In this document: positions 22,268 through 32,229 of the stretch, in pieces | How the letters are laid out: each line of letters starts with the position of its first letter | How positions within the stretch are numbered: the stretch's first letter is position 1 | Position numbers and translations under genes: made by a program | Origin: Megalonaias nervosa | Lineage: Eukaryota; Mollusca; Bivalvia; Unionida; Unionidae | Assembly (NCBI GenBank): GCA_016617855.1 | Contig: JAECUM010009736.1 | Span: forward strand, 20,508-84,507 | Length of the DNA stretch: 64,000 bases | Direction of reading: 5' to 3' | The notes under the pieces: model-generated | The model's database searches: none | Told to the model about the DNA's origin: nothing | Seen by the model: only the letters and a program-made list of their open reading frames with translations

Positions 22268-25200
22268 TTATTTATAAAGTTTAGACAGAATTGCGTAGTG
22301 TCCAATATTTAGCGTATTCATTCCGTCCTCGCAATATCTCTTATCATCAAAATTACTTAGTGCACATTTTATAATTGTATCTGTATCAAGTTTGTGATGA
22401 TTTGGTCTGATAACATTTGTTTTAATAAAACTAGCGCAGGTGTTTAGCGCTGCTTTAAAAATCATCAAATTTCATACACTTTTATTTTACATATCCGCGA
22501 GGAATACCTTTTGATTTTTTGTCAGTTTCTCCTCATCTAAAATTACGGCGTACATTTTACTTCTTAGTCCAACAAATTCCCTAACTGGCGCAAACATAAA
22601 TTCATCTTTCATCTTGTCGATGACGTTTTTATTTGCATGATCATGAAATACTCTACTTACTGGATACTCCGATAAATCAAATAAGTTTGTATTGTTATAA
22701 ACATCCTGATAAACATCCTCACATTTTATGTTATAAACAAGTGAATCCGTATCAGTAAAAAACAACTCCGGATCTGGAAACTGCTTTTTGGTAAAATTAT
22801 AGTGAAAGTCGCACATTAGCCATTTTGATATATCAAGTACAGCTGCATCAACATAGATTGGTTTATTTAACTTTAAATTTGTTTCTCGTCGCTGTATTGC
22901 ATCAAGATTTTCATTAAATATTTTCATACTGACAAAACCGTCATCGTTGACTGATTTATTCCTGCGATTTACATCATTTACAATTTCAATATTGACTTGC
23001 TTTCCGATATTTTCTGTCGGTTTACCGAACACGGAATTGTTTATTAACTTGACAAAGTTTTTCTCAAAGTCGGTCTTAGCAATAGCACGACGTTTGGTAT
23101 TTAAATCAATATAATCTGCCATCCACCGTGATTGATTGAATTTTCTCAGAATTAGTCCAGCATCCACTGCTTGTTTTAAATATTTGTAATGTATCACGTA
23201 ATTTCTTTTATTTAACAAATTTGGAACTAGCTTGTTAATAACCGAATGTTTTACTGTTGTCATTGCCTGTTGTTCAGGTGATAATAAACTATAATCGGTC
23301 CTCGCTGACTCTGATAGTCGTTATGTAGATCATGTAACGAACTAGAACAATCGAGATCAACTTCAACAAAATAACTGCAATTTTCTTCTAAATCTTTTTC
23401 AGTTTCTTTAAGAAATTTTTCCGGAGTTATCCAATGAAATCCACTACACGGCATTGGCTCTGACATAGCATAATCGTACACAATATCAGTGTTAAGATAA
23501 ATGATATAATTTTACTCTAAATGTTTATCGTAGTTGTTCAATATTTATTATTACCAACCACATATTTGTTTTTGTTATGACTCTAATTCCGCCTCGAATC
23601 CCTTTTTCAATAAAATTAAACATATCAACATCAGTTAAGATATCCAATTCTATCCTGCTTGTTTTTAGCAGTGCATCCCATGACAATATTGGCACAGAAT
23701 AGTACCAACATAGATCTAATCCAAAATTGTCATGACTAACTTTACGAAAGCTCTCGAAAACATCTGCTAGTAATAATACATTTGTTTTTAAATATAAATC
23801 ATGATAATCACCAAGTGTCTTACAACCAAATTTATTCCACATTTCCTGTGCATATTTATACTAGTCACTTGAAATGTTTTCATTTTTTAGATGCGACTAA
23901 AATTTTCCTTTGCTAGAAAGAGAAGTTTCATCAATTCTGCGCCAGTCGTCGAGGTACTCTTACGGAAAGACAACCTTTTTTTGTTAGAGAGACCTAGTCT
24001 CCACCAAAGCAACATTTTAAATTATTGAAACTGCTACAAACTTTTACAAGCTCGTCTAATGGGGCTGCCATAAAATGCAGACTGTCGATGAAACGTAATA
24101 TGCCAAGCGTGACTGACATATACTTTTAAAAATTGTTTGGAATACATTTTATTATATTATTTAGTTTTAGTTTAGATTTAATGTCCTCATAGCCAAATGC
24201 TTCGACAATGATATGACTATCATAACCACGAAAATTATGTAACACGACAGGAATAAAATCTGACGCATGAAATTTCAAATTAGAATTATCATGTGCTGCT
24301 CCGTGATATTGGCCAGTTAGATGACAGTGACCGCGCACCTTATCGCCTGAACTTTGCTCAGGCAGGGATTTCTCGCAGATATGTCACTTAACTGCCTCAT
24401 CAAAATCAACTTGTTGTTTGGATGTTATTTTTATTGGAGCTGTTTTAGATAATCTGTTGAAAATTTTATTAACACCGTCTATTAAATTGTTTAGTAACCA
24501 CACGGCAGGATTTTTACCTCTGTACAATTTTATTGGACTTGAAAAATTACCGTTAGCACAACAAACTACTTTATAAGCTGCTCCACAGGGAACATGTTGT
24601 TGTATTTTTCTGGTGCTCCATTTATTGCGATCATTTTCTGCGCCTGCCCCAGAAACAAGTAGACATTCAAAATCAGCGCAAATAACAAACGGAATATTTA
24701 ATTTCTGATTATAATTTTTCAATTTTAATACTTTTTCTTCTTCTCCTGGCATTGTTATAGTTTGAACATTAACACAGTATTTAAGATACTCTTGCAGTGT
24801 TCCATCTTTAGAAAAACCTTGTAAACAACAGTAGCAGAAATATGTCTTATTTTATTTTTATTATGGTTTCTGCCAAATAGGGTGTTGAAGTTTTTTATCC
24901 AAACCTAATGATTCCTGTAAAACAGCAAGTTTATTGTCGATTGCGAAGCTATTTCTGAAATATACCTTGGATAATCATTTTCACTCTCGTCAAAACCAAA
25001 TATCTTTATTGAAATATTATTTTGCTTTTCGAACATTGGTATTTGATTTTCTGCACCTGGAAAGTCAATGCCATTAAAATTTAATTTTGATGCGTGACGA
25101 AAATACTTGTCAACGCGATCAACATTTTTTTCAGAGTTCTTTACGTTTTTGCAACATTTTTTGTTTTTTAACTTTTTGAGGGAGATCAACGTAAGAACTA

Positions 25201-25340
25201 CCGCTAAGTACATTATATTACTCTAGGTGAAATAAAACTTATTTGATCATTTCAAATTCCCAACCTGATCCTAATGCAGTAAATTCTTCCAATTGTTTAT
25301 TTGTTTATTGTTGTATTTCATCGGCGACTTAGGAAATATT
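22268..25340 (-). pseudogene. Protein-primed-type family B DNA polymerase of a Polinton (Maverick)
   Basis: The fragments follow the family order on the minus strand. The N-terminus is near 25,340 (LGSGWEFE), followed by Exo I VICADFECLL (about 24,680), Exo II VLHNFRGYDSHII (about 24,220), the VTLGILRFIDSLHFM block (about 24,090), Exo III YHDLYLKTNVLLLADVFE (about 23,790), and motif A near 23,490. There YLNTDIVYDYAM has Asn where the catalytic Asp belongs. Motif B is KLINNSVFGKPTENI (about 23,040), motif C is FFTDTDSLVY (about 22,750, intact), then EFVGLRSKMY and the C-terminus TLNIGHYAILSK. In-frame stops lie at about 22,487 and 22,472, and frame changes separate the N-terminal fragments. 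Polinton polymerases replicate the element using a protein primer. About 980 residues fits the family. The gene is dead. Confidence 0.88.
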
Positions 25341-25757
25341 TGTTCCAGCTAATATATTTCGTGATTTAGCTGTTAAATATGGTTCGGCAATCTCGTTGAT
25401 GAAATCTACATTTCAAAGATTATATCAAGTATATCTTTGTGAGGTGCACGTAACTTTGATAAAAATAACATGATACTGCACTATTAGCTTAATACCTGTA
25501 TGCACTGCGAGTTCTTGCGTTACAGTCGGATGCAGAAGATGAAAAAAAAATTGTAGAGTTAAAATTTGCTAAAATATTTTGATTACCAGATTTAAAACTG
25601 TTATCAAATCCTGCAAAAGCGGTAGCAATTTTTATAGTTTCTCCTATAAGGCTCTACCTGGCAATATCTCACAATTTCAGCATTATATTTAGATAACATT
25701 TTATATTTAATTAATTGATTGTTCGATCGGTTACTCACCGCACTGCGCAGGCGCTAG

Positions 25758-25976
25758 TTGAACAACCAATTAGAGATATACAAGTGCTTTATAATAATGA
25801 AACAAAATCTGACAAGCGCCAACGACCAAGAATACTATTATGTTCATCCAAAGTATAAGTTATACGCAGGAAATATGTTAGGGTCGGTGATTCACATCGA
25901 ATACGGACAATTGTTCGGTAAATCAACACCAGCTGGTTATAAGATATGCGTTAAAGGTGATAATGCTGAGAGTTGA
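25758..25976 (+). pseudogene. HNH endonuclease-like gene, N-terminal fragment
   Basis: The 72-codon frame contains YYYVHPKYKLYAGNMLGSVI and GYKICVKGDN, the N-terminal layout of HNH/NUMOD4-type endonucleases found in large DNA viruses and bacteriophages, where a short DNA-contacting module precedes the HNH fold. The HNH core itself is missing; after 25,976 the reading frame changes and soon enters the start of the next copy. So this is a truncated duplicate directly upstream of the copy at 26,049-26,577. Confidence 0.45.
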
Positions 25977-26048
25977 AATGTTTAGGAAAGATCTTTTTTT
26001 TTACACTTTGTTTTGCGGAGACATACCAGCTGGACAACGAGTATATCA

Positions 26049-26577
26049 TGTCAACTGATGATAACATTGAAAACTTGTCTTTACAAAGTGACGTTCAATC
26101 TCATCCCATGTTTAATCTCTACAAAGCAAATGATAATGGAATTATTCGAAATATCCAAACGAAAAACAGTTGTTGGTTTTATGAAAAACAGCGGTTATCT
26201 TAGAATAAGTGTCAGAGGAACACAAACATATCAAGTTGGTTACTGTGGAAACAGATTTGTTTACGAAACTTTTAACAGACCTATATCTGATGGTTTAGTA
26301 ATAGACCACGTCAACGGTGTTTAAACAAATAATCGTCTAGAAAATATCGAACTTGTTACGCCTAAAGAATATAACAGACAAGGACGAGGAGTTGGCATTA
26401 ATTTCAGATGTCCTGCTAAACCTATAATATCATATAACATTAGTACAGGTAAGGAACTATAATTTCCTTCTATAACAGCTGCAGCAAAAACATTTTGATA
26501 TTAATCCTAGAGCAATACAATTTGTTGCAGATGGAATAACAAATACGGCAAATCACAATCAACATTTCACAAAATTA
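26049..26577 (+). pseudogene. HNH endonuclease-like gene (homing/viral type)
   Basis: After an acidic start (MSTDDNIENLSLQSD) comes SHPMFNLYKANDNGIIRNI, then with a frame change near 26,170 SGYLRISVRG, NRFVYETFNRPISDGLVIDH and NGV with TNNRLENIELVTPKEYN after an in-frame TAA near 26,322. The conserved R-F-VYE and xIDHxNxxxxxNRxxNLxxxT pattern is the HNH core: metal-binding His and Asn residues are present. A C-terminal region with ISTGKEL and FPSITAAAKTF matches that of the copy at 57,895-58,368. These enzymes nick or cut DNA and spread by homing. Stops make it inactive. Confidence 0.65.
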
Positions 26578-26580
26578 TCT

Positions 26581-26844
26581 TTAGATACGACGATTAATTA
26601 TATTTTCTAGCTCGTATTTAGTTACGCAATTGTGAGCAAACGCAATAACATCATCTTTATTAAATTTCAGCGCAATAAATGCACTGTCATTAGGTTTATA
26701 TGTTTCTGCTGCTGTTAGTAGAATTTTATCAGAATCATCTTGCATAATAATAACGTCAACAGATAAACATTTTCGCACTGTTTCGGCTAATTCTCTGTAA
26801 TTTAATATATCAACTTTCTGATGATTCTTTTTCTCGTTAGTCAT
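26581..26844 (-). CDS. Small intact ORF, unassigned
   Basis: An 87-residue open frame starts MTNEKKNHQKVDILNYREL and contains a hydrophobic/acidic alternation (SVDVIIMQDDSDKILLTAAE) suggesting a small alpha/beta fold. It ends just after the HNH gene on the opposite strand. It is uninterrupted while its neighbours are broken. Its start is 35 bases from the ATG of the plus-strand gene at 26,880, with TATA-like sequence (ACATATATTATAATA) in between, so the two may share a promoter. No family recognised. Confidence 0.4.
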   Translation of the reverse strand: MTNEKKNHQKVDILNYRELAETVRKCLSVDVIIMQDDSDKILLTAAETYKPNDSAFIALKFNKDDVIAFAHNCVTKYELENIINRRI

Positions 26845-26879
26845 TTATAATAATACATTAGATAAACATATATTATAAT

Positions 26880-27116
26880 ATGGATTTAATGAAACTACTT
26901 GCTGATATATATGCTGACGATAATTTTACGGCAGGAGATGTTGTCTCAAGAGATTTCATCTCTGGCGATATAAAGTGTGAGTCGGTCGGTTATACAGAAG
27001 ACGAAATTTTATTTAACACTGACGATGAACAAGACGAGATCGTGGTTGATACAAATAATTACAGCAGACCGACAACTGAACGATATGATGTTAAGTATCA
27101 TATTGCCAAAAAATAA
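26880..27116 (+). CDS. Small intact acidic ORF, unassigned
   Basis: A 78-residue frame opens with MDLMKLLADIYADDNFTAGD and is strongly acidic in the middle (TEDEILFNTDDEQDEIVVD), ending with a basic/polar tail. Codon content and lack of breaks contrast with nearby pseudogenes. The divergent partner at 26,581-26,844 starts 35 bases away. Small acidic proteins near the replication genes of mobile elements can be DNA mimics or regulators, but nothing here shows that. Confidence 0.4.
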   Translation: MDLMKLLADIYADDNFTAGDVVSRDFISGDIKCESVGYTEDEILFNTDDEQDEIVVDTNNYSRPTTERYDVKYHIAKK

Positions 27117-27238
27117 TAAAATTTAATTTTACTATTGCCGAGCAAAACTATTTTGGCAATTTACAAAACCTTTTCTTAAGCTGAAAAGTGCTGGCCAACA
27201 AAGGAGCATAAAATACGATTTTATGTTTGGTAAAATAT

Positions 27239-27965
27239 TTAATTTAATGGCAGTCGATAATGCAAGAAATTTATATTTAATGTCGTTGTGTTGACCGGCC
27301 AAATGTAAATTAGTGCTGCTAAAATATTTATTTTTGGTCGGAGAAATTTTAACTTTATCACCAACTTTATATTTGTCTGCTGTTCATGTTTTCTTTTGCA
27401 AGAGATCGGATCTTTAATTGCATCATTTGGTGACATGTTTATTGATCTGTGCTTCGTGTTATTATATTTATCAACAATCTGCTGTAGATTGTCAATATAC
27501 TTATTTGTATTTTTAGCTGTCAAATGTGTATGTATCAGCTCGTTGAATGTACGATTAAATCGCTCGACGATAGCGCTCTTACCTTCATTTCCAGTAACAT
27601 ATTTTTTAATGTTATTTTATTCCAGAAACTGCTCAAATTTTTTTTTATTAAAAAAACTCCGCTCCATGATCGGTCCAGATTCTGTTTGGTTTTCTTTCTG
27701 TACTTTTTATTATTTGTTTTAGTGAATCAGTTATCGATATTCCTGTTGTATGGTCCAGTTTATTTATGGCCTGGAAATGTCCATCCTCCTTTTAGTTTTG
27801 GTAATTTGCCAATTAATTTATATATATATCTATCCCTGTTCCAATTATTTCTCTGTTGTTGCATTTCTGACAGTACGTAACAATTTTATTTTGCTCCAGA
27901 CAGAGATCTATGTCACAAACACACTCGCATATCATTATTTATTAATCATCGATTAAAATAACCTT
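27239..27965 (-). pseudogene. Retroviral-type (rve, c-type) integrase of a Polinton
   Basis: Reading on the minus strand, a Cys pair (TYCQKCN, about 27,870) is followed by a degraded N-terminal core. RIWTDHGAEFFNKKKFEQFL (about 27,670) holds the second catalytic Asp, and KSAIVERFNRTFNE (about 27,560) holds the catalytic Glu. NKYIDNLQQIVDKYNNTKH and SINMSPNDAIKD follow (about 27,450), and then a basic C-terminal part. This is the DDE order of Polinton integrases, which join element ends to host DNA. The first Asp region is not clear, and a stop or frame change interrupts at about 27,620 and 27,380. It lies on the same strand as the protease and capsid genes, and its end is at 27,239. Confidence 0.75.
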
Positions 27966-28214
27966 GTCTCACGTTCAAGCTCTGGATAATTCCTTTAAAA
28001 ACGTACTTTTTCTTTTTCCACAGATTAAACAAATACAGTTTAGCATGATACTATTTTTTTTCTTCTGTTGTTTCATCTTTATTTTCCGTTTTAGTTTTGC
28101 ATTTGAGACAAAATGTTGACATGTTCCTTAGTTTAGAAACAATTAATTGCAATCTCATCATTAACGTGAGAAGGTTCATTGTCAAACTGTAACGTAAACT
28201 TTTAAAAATTGAAT

Positions 28215-28551
28215 TTAGGCAGGAATATTTGTTTTATAAACAATTATACAAGAGTATCCACAAGCTGATGTTCCTACTGGTTGAATTTGATTAGACGAAT
28301 AATTTATTATTTGATATTTGTTGTTGATATATTTTTTACTACATCACTGGGAGGAATTCCAAATGAATCAAAATAGTTGTTATTGTAAACTTTTACCCAG
28401 TGTGTGCCAGATCCATCGTTAAAATCTTGTATATTTATCACACACGAACCAACAGCTGGTGCATTGTCAGGTTCATCTTTGAAATAAACTCCGTAGAAAT
28501 CTTGTATTGTTTTAGCTTATCAAGTATATCAAAGTTACTTGACCCGGACAT
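28215..28551 (-). pseudogene. Adenain-like cysteine protease (PRO), frameshifted
   Basis: From MSGSSNFDILDKLKQYKI at 28,551 the frame changes near 28,510 into QDFYGVYFKDEPDNAP, then GSGTHWVKVYNNNYFDSFG and, after another change near 28,300, NQIQPVGTSACGYSC. His (THW), Asp (FDSFG), Gln (NQIQ) and Cys (SACG) appear in the order of the adenovirus protease/Ulp1 family, all present. In Polintons this enzyme matures virion proteins at Gly-Gly sites; candidate substrates are the neighbours at 28,552-28,713, 28,726-29,115 and 30,883-31,250. The length of about 110-115 residues is short for adenain but normal for Polinton proteases. Frameshifts make it non-functional. Confidence 0.75.
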
Positions 28552-28713
28552 GTTTCTGGTAATGTCAGTCCTCGACCTATTCCAAGCAGATTGGGCAACA
28601 GACTTCCCGCTACTCCCTCCAGTAATAGTCCTATACATCCGTCTTTTTCTTTTTCGCGGTCGAGTCTTTTTCTTCGCTGTTGTCTTTCTTTTCGCTGTCT
28701 TTAATCGGGGCAT
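28552..28713 (-). CDS. Very basic small virion-type protein, fused in frame to the protease
   Basis: The ATG at 28,713 starts a chain in which about a third of residues are Lys or Arg (RLKTAKRKTTAKKKTRPRKR), followed by MYRTITGGSSGKS, a Gly-Gly site. The frame runs without a stop into MSGSSNFDILDKL, the start of the protease. Small Lys/Arg-rich proteins with a Gly-Gly site are typical of adenovirus-like core proteins that condense DNA. Either two genes have lost the stop between them, or a core-protease fusion exists. The first is simpler. Confidence 0.5.
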
Positions 28714-28725
28714 TATATTAAAGTT

Positions 28726-29115
28726 TTAGACAAAACATTTCTTTATACCATCTACAGAGAAAACCTTTTTTGCTGCGCCAGATACTGCGCCAGATATTGC
28801 TGCTAATCCTAATGTACCAATTATGGGCAAATTTTTAGGTATTAACGTTTTCTCTATTGAGGTCATTGCCGGCCAAAAGAAACCGCCTCGCTTAGCCATT
28901 ACAGTTACTTGAGACGTGCTTAGATTTAAAACAAACGGTTTACAGCGATCGTATTTATTTATCTGCGTTTTAGTTAGCATTAATTTTGTTAAAATACCGC
29001 CCGTTGTCGATGAATTAATTTTTAGTGAAACCGACATATGCTTAGCAATAGCAGCCGCTAATTTTTTAACTTGATCGACAGTCAAATATATCTCTTTTTC
29101 AATGTAGTTTGTCAT
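28726..29115 (-). CDS. Minor virion protein with membrane-active-type tail
   Basis: The 129-residue frame is open. It has two short alternating hydrophobic repeats (YLTVDQVKKLAAAIAKH and MLTKTQINKY), then MAKRGGFFWPAMTSIEK and a Gly/Ala-rich hydrophobic end (LGLAAISGAVSGAAKKVF). The same plan, LTPGKINKL and LTERQLKHF followed by AKTGGIFPLLAAIPAL, occurs in Element III (62,308-62,683). Gly-Gly followed by a hydrophobic amphipathic tail recalls adenovirus pVI, which disrupts membranes and is processed by the protease. Position between MCP and PRO is conserved in both elements. Function is inferred. Confidence 0.6.
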   Translation of the reverse strand: MTNYIEKEIYLTVDQVKKLAAAIAKHMSVSLKINSSTTGGILTKLMLTKTQINKYDRCKPFVLNLSTSQVTVMAKRGGFFWPAMTSIEKTLIPKNLPIIGTLGLAAISGAVSGAAKKVFSVDGIKKCFV

Positions 29116-29138
29116 ATATCAAGAGAATTGTATTATAT

Positions 29139-30864
29139 TCAAACTTGGACTGTCATTTCACCTCCGACAGAGACTGTTGTTATAAATATGTCGCTCATCA
29201 GCAGAGCATAAACGTACAACGCATATGCTGGAACCATAGCTAATTATCAGGTAATTTCAATGTCAGCTGTCGAATCAACACCTCGCTCGTTGCGTTTACT
29301 AACATCAAAATAAAATATCGGATAAAGTGTACTAAATTTCTCTACTGATATTTGAGATCCATCTCCAACCTCCTGATATTGATGCGCTGCGTCCATAAGA
29401 TACATGTACGGTCGATTAAGAGTTTTATTAGTGATATCTGCGAAATTGCATTCTATCGCTCGTTCCGGATACTGCTTGGAATTTATTCTAGCATATATTC
29501 TCCTAACATCAGCGTTATCAAATATTGCGTTATTTTGTTACTTGTTACCGCGTCGCGCTTGTCGCTGAAATACAACAAATAATTGTTGTGGTAGTTGTTC
29601 GCTTGAAGTTGTTGTGACGCGCCATGTGTGGTCGGTAGTATTTGGAACTGCATCCTGAAATATTTTATGTTGCTGAAAATAAATTTTCTTCGCATACTTT
29701 TGAATCATATAATTTAATTCTACTGCTTTTGTTGTTGTTGTTGTTGTCATAGGGTTTAACGCCATTTATCAGCACAAGATAGGCTATACATGGCGGCCAG
29801 TATTAATGGTGGAGGAAGAACCCTGGAAAATCCCGGGAAGAACCACCGACCCACGAGAAGCTACTGGCAGGCTTTCTCACGTACCCACGTTAGCCGAGCC
29901 TGGACTCCAACTTACGCAGACAGAGGTGAGATGGCAGTGATCCGTAACGGTCAGCGCTTTAGACCACTCGGCCACTCTGGGCCTCTACTGCTTTTGTAAA
30001 TGACAGTGTATTCGTAGCATCCATAAGGCACGTTTGTTTAACTTCACGACGTGTGTGTTTAACTCCACGAAATACTTTATTGTAATCGCGACAAAATCCA
30101 AATATTGTACTTAATGGCAGCATCATTGTAATTTGACGTGATTCTGCTGCAAGCGCTCCTCTCCTAGCATAACTGTCATTGTAACGTTTATTTATTACGC
30201 TAATTGCGTTATTAATCAAATGTAACATTGCAATAACGTCCGCAGCTGTGCCTGGTGGTGTTATACCAAGATTATTAGAAGAAGCAATAAGTGAAACTCT
30301 TATAGCGTCTGCGGGGCTATGCCAAAATTGACAGCATTAGCAATAAGAAAATTTCTTACAATTACAACCTCTGCAGCTGCATTAGCCCCCTGCGCTAATG
30401 TTCCGCTTGAAATAAATTCACCTGGCACAGCTTCACCAGCTCCATTGTCCTTCAACCAGATCATGTTAGTCGCAGTCGATCTAGAATAATCGTCACTAAA
30501 CGAAATAATACTTTGTATTGTACTTGCAACTTGAAGGTGACTTGAAATATCTTCCATTGTTTGATTAGCTAGCTGACACCTAGCCCTTTTAAATAGGCTC
30601 CAACCGTTGTTTATGAGACCTATTTCTGCTCCAGCTGCAATTTCAGCAGGTGGATTAGCTACTGTCATAATCTGGCCACGAACTTCCAACATTACTTTAT
30701 GAGGCAAAAATAAATACATCCTTATCGCGTGCATTAAATGTTCTAACGCCAACTTTATTAGGCTCATTAGAATTTTCTTCGAGATATTCAACATACTCAA
30801 ATTCTGTTACTGTATAATCTACGTCATAGGTCTCCGCCAAGTCGAGGTAATTTTTAACAGACAT
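29139..30864 (-). pseudogene. Polinton major capsid protein, double jelly-roll type, split by a SINE
   Basis: The ATG at 30,864 (MSVKNYLDLAETYDVDY) opens a frame that changes near 30,715 into LEVRGQIMTVANPP, EIGLINNGWSLFKRARC and FSDDYSRSTATNMIWLKD, then changes again near 30,312 into DAIRVSLIASSNNLG, MLPLSTIFGFCRDYNKVFRG and FTKAVE. A SINE lies at 29,733-29,983 with a 14-bp target duplication. The frame resumes as LNYMIQKYAKKIYF and continues through NRPYMYLMDAAHQYQ and VEKFSTLYPIFYFDVSKR to VGGEMTVQV. Stops occur at about 29,538 and 29,255. These blocks are characteristic of Polinton MCPs, which build the icosahedral shell. About 485 codons outside the SINE fits the family. Upstream is the GG protein, downstream the minor protein. 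Confidence 0.8.
29733..29983 (-). mobile_element. tRNA-derived SINE, full length, with 14-bp target-site duplication
   Basis: On the minus strand the element begins GGCCCAGAGTGGCCGAGTGG, a type II (Leu/Ser-like) tRNA head whose TGGCCGAGTGGTCTAA is an internal A box. It goes on through GCGCTGACCGTTACGGATCA and a B-box-like GTTGGAGTCC and ends in a CAA-type tail (ACAACAACAACAAC, about 29,733-29,747). TCTACTGCTTTTGT occurs on both sides (29,719-29,732 and 29,984-29,997), the duplication left by LINE-mediated insertion. It interrupts the capsid gene. A related fragment lies at 63,084-63,145. Confidence 0.85.
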
Positions 30865-30882
30865 TTTTTATTTGTTAGATTA

Positions 30883-31250
30883 TCTAAAATTTGGTGCTGT
30901 TGCCTTAGATATTAATGTTTGTATAATTTGCTCTCCTCTTGGCGATACAAGTTTTTTTGTTGTCCTTATCATTGCACGTTTAGTTTCTTCCGTCGGTGCG
31001 ATTTTTGATATAACTTGTTTTATTTCTGTCCTGTTGCCTTTTATTTTATCAGCTATTTTTTGTAGAACCGCAGTTGCACCGGTAGATGCAGCTCTGATTG
31101 CAAAGGCTTTTGATTCGTCCAGTGCATTTGAGCAACTATTTGTGCCACCCCACGAGCACTTTCAATAATTTTAGTAAATATATTTCCTAAAATCCTCCAA
31201 CTATTTTTCTTCCGTAAACCTTTTTCTTTGTCTCATGTGATACAACGAGG
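30883..31250 (-). pseudogene. Small Gly-Gly virion-type protein upstream of the capsid gene
   Basis: On the minus strand VYGRKIVGGF appears near 31,220, in a frame that soon stops. A shifted frame then gives NALDESKAFAIRAASTGATA and, after a linker, IADKIKGNRTEIKQVISKIA and IRTTKKLVSPRGEQIIQTLI, ending at 30,883, about 20 bases before the MCP start. The basic R-K-I-x-GG-F site followed by an Ala/Gly-rich and then basic helical part fits small adenovirus-like minor proteins. Two frame changes break it. Function is inferred from layout and position. Confidence 0.4.
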
Positions 31251-31259
31251 TTGTACAAA

Positions 31260-32012
31260 ACTCTATTGCGTTCGTAGGTATAGGTAATAAGTAACAACTT
31301 CATTATTAAGATCAAGTTTTCGACCAGATCCGTCAGTTGCATATTTATTTATGTTATTTGTTCTTCAACATTTAGCGGATAATAAAAAAACCTGACATAG
31401 ATTAATTTGTATAAGGGAACTTAGCGGAAGGTCCTGCGAAAAACTTTATAATATTTCCCCTTTACTGCCTTTAGCCAAGAAAGATCCAGCTGCAATAGAG
31501 CAATTTATTAATATTGTGTTTACGTCAGGTATATTTACTGGCAGGTCACCGTCATATGTTACAGTTTGTTCCGTATTTAATCCATATCGTGGATGATAAA
31601 ATCCGGGCGGTGATGCAATGATTGCTGGAGATGAAAAATCGATCATCATATTAGTCGTTAATGTTATTCTAGCGCGTAACGTGTTATAATTTGGTGTTAG
31701 CACAAGTTGTCAGCGTCCTCGGTGTTATTTTTTGCAATAACCTTTTTTATTGTCTTATTTAGATCAGTGATCTTATAAGCGCCTTATGGAATTGTAAATT
31801 TTATCAACGACGACAATTTCTGATGAAATGTAAATTCATCATTAACATTAGTTTTTATGTTAGCCATAGAATGCCACGCCGTGCAGAGAATTAGTCCAAT
31901 TTCTTATTTTTTTCTCAGGATCCAGTTGTATCGGTTGAATATAATTCACTGAAAACTTTGCGCTATCTTTTGTAGCGGTGCTAGAGTCAAGTAATAATGT
32001 TGTTAAGATCAT
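31260..32012 (-). pseudogene. Penton-like minor capsid protein (single jelly roll)
   Basis: The ATG at 32,012 (MILTTLLLDSSTATKD) leads to NYIQPIQLDPEKK, then a frame change gives NDEFTFHQKLSSLIKFTIP and GAYKITDLNKTIKKVI. A further change gives FYHPRYGLNTEQTVTYDGDL, DVNTILINCSIAAGSFL and, after a TAA at 31,446, SFSQDLPLSSLIQINLC and YATDGSGRKLDLNNE near 31,300. The PIxLxPxKK start, the IPxGAYxIxDLN strand and the C-terminal D-GR-L-LNNE strand are features of the Polinton minor capsid protein that forms pentons. Its position upstream of the MCP agrees. Stops and frameshifts show it is dead. Confidence 0.65.
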
Positions 32013-32229
32013 TATTTATTAGATTATATAATTATATCGCCCACGAATGTATCGCGGTGTAGAATTTTGTATCCGTCCGATGTTAGTAATTCTTTCTATC
32101 TTAGTGATCAATTATATCAACTACTTCATTGTCAATTTCAACACCAATATTTCCAGCTTCTTTCGATCACACCAACAGCATTAATCTGCCTATCATATCG
32201 GCTGTTGCTCTAAACGCTCTTACTCCAGT

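Noticed and set aside
29790..29999. Plus-strand frame of 69 codons, possible small gene or tRNA gene
   Set aside because: It lies entirely over the SINE. The tRNA-like part has A-box and B-box-like sequence but no intact cloverleaf, so it is a SINE head.
30872..31168. Plus-strand hydrophobic frame (98 codons)
   Set aside because: The minus strand gives the better-supported small virion protein upstream of the capsid gene.
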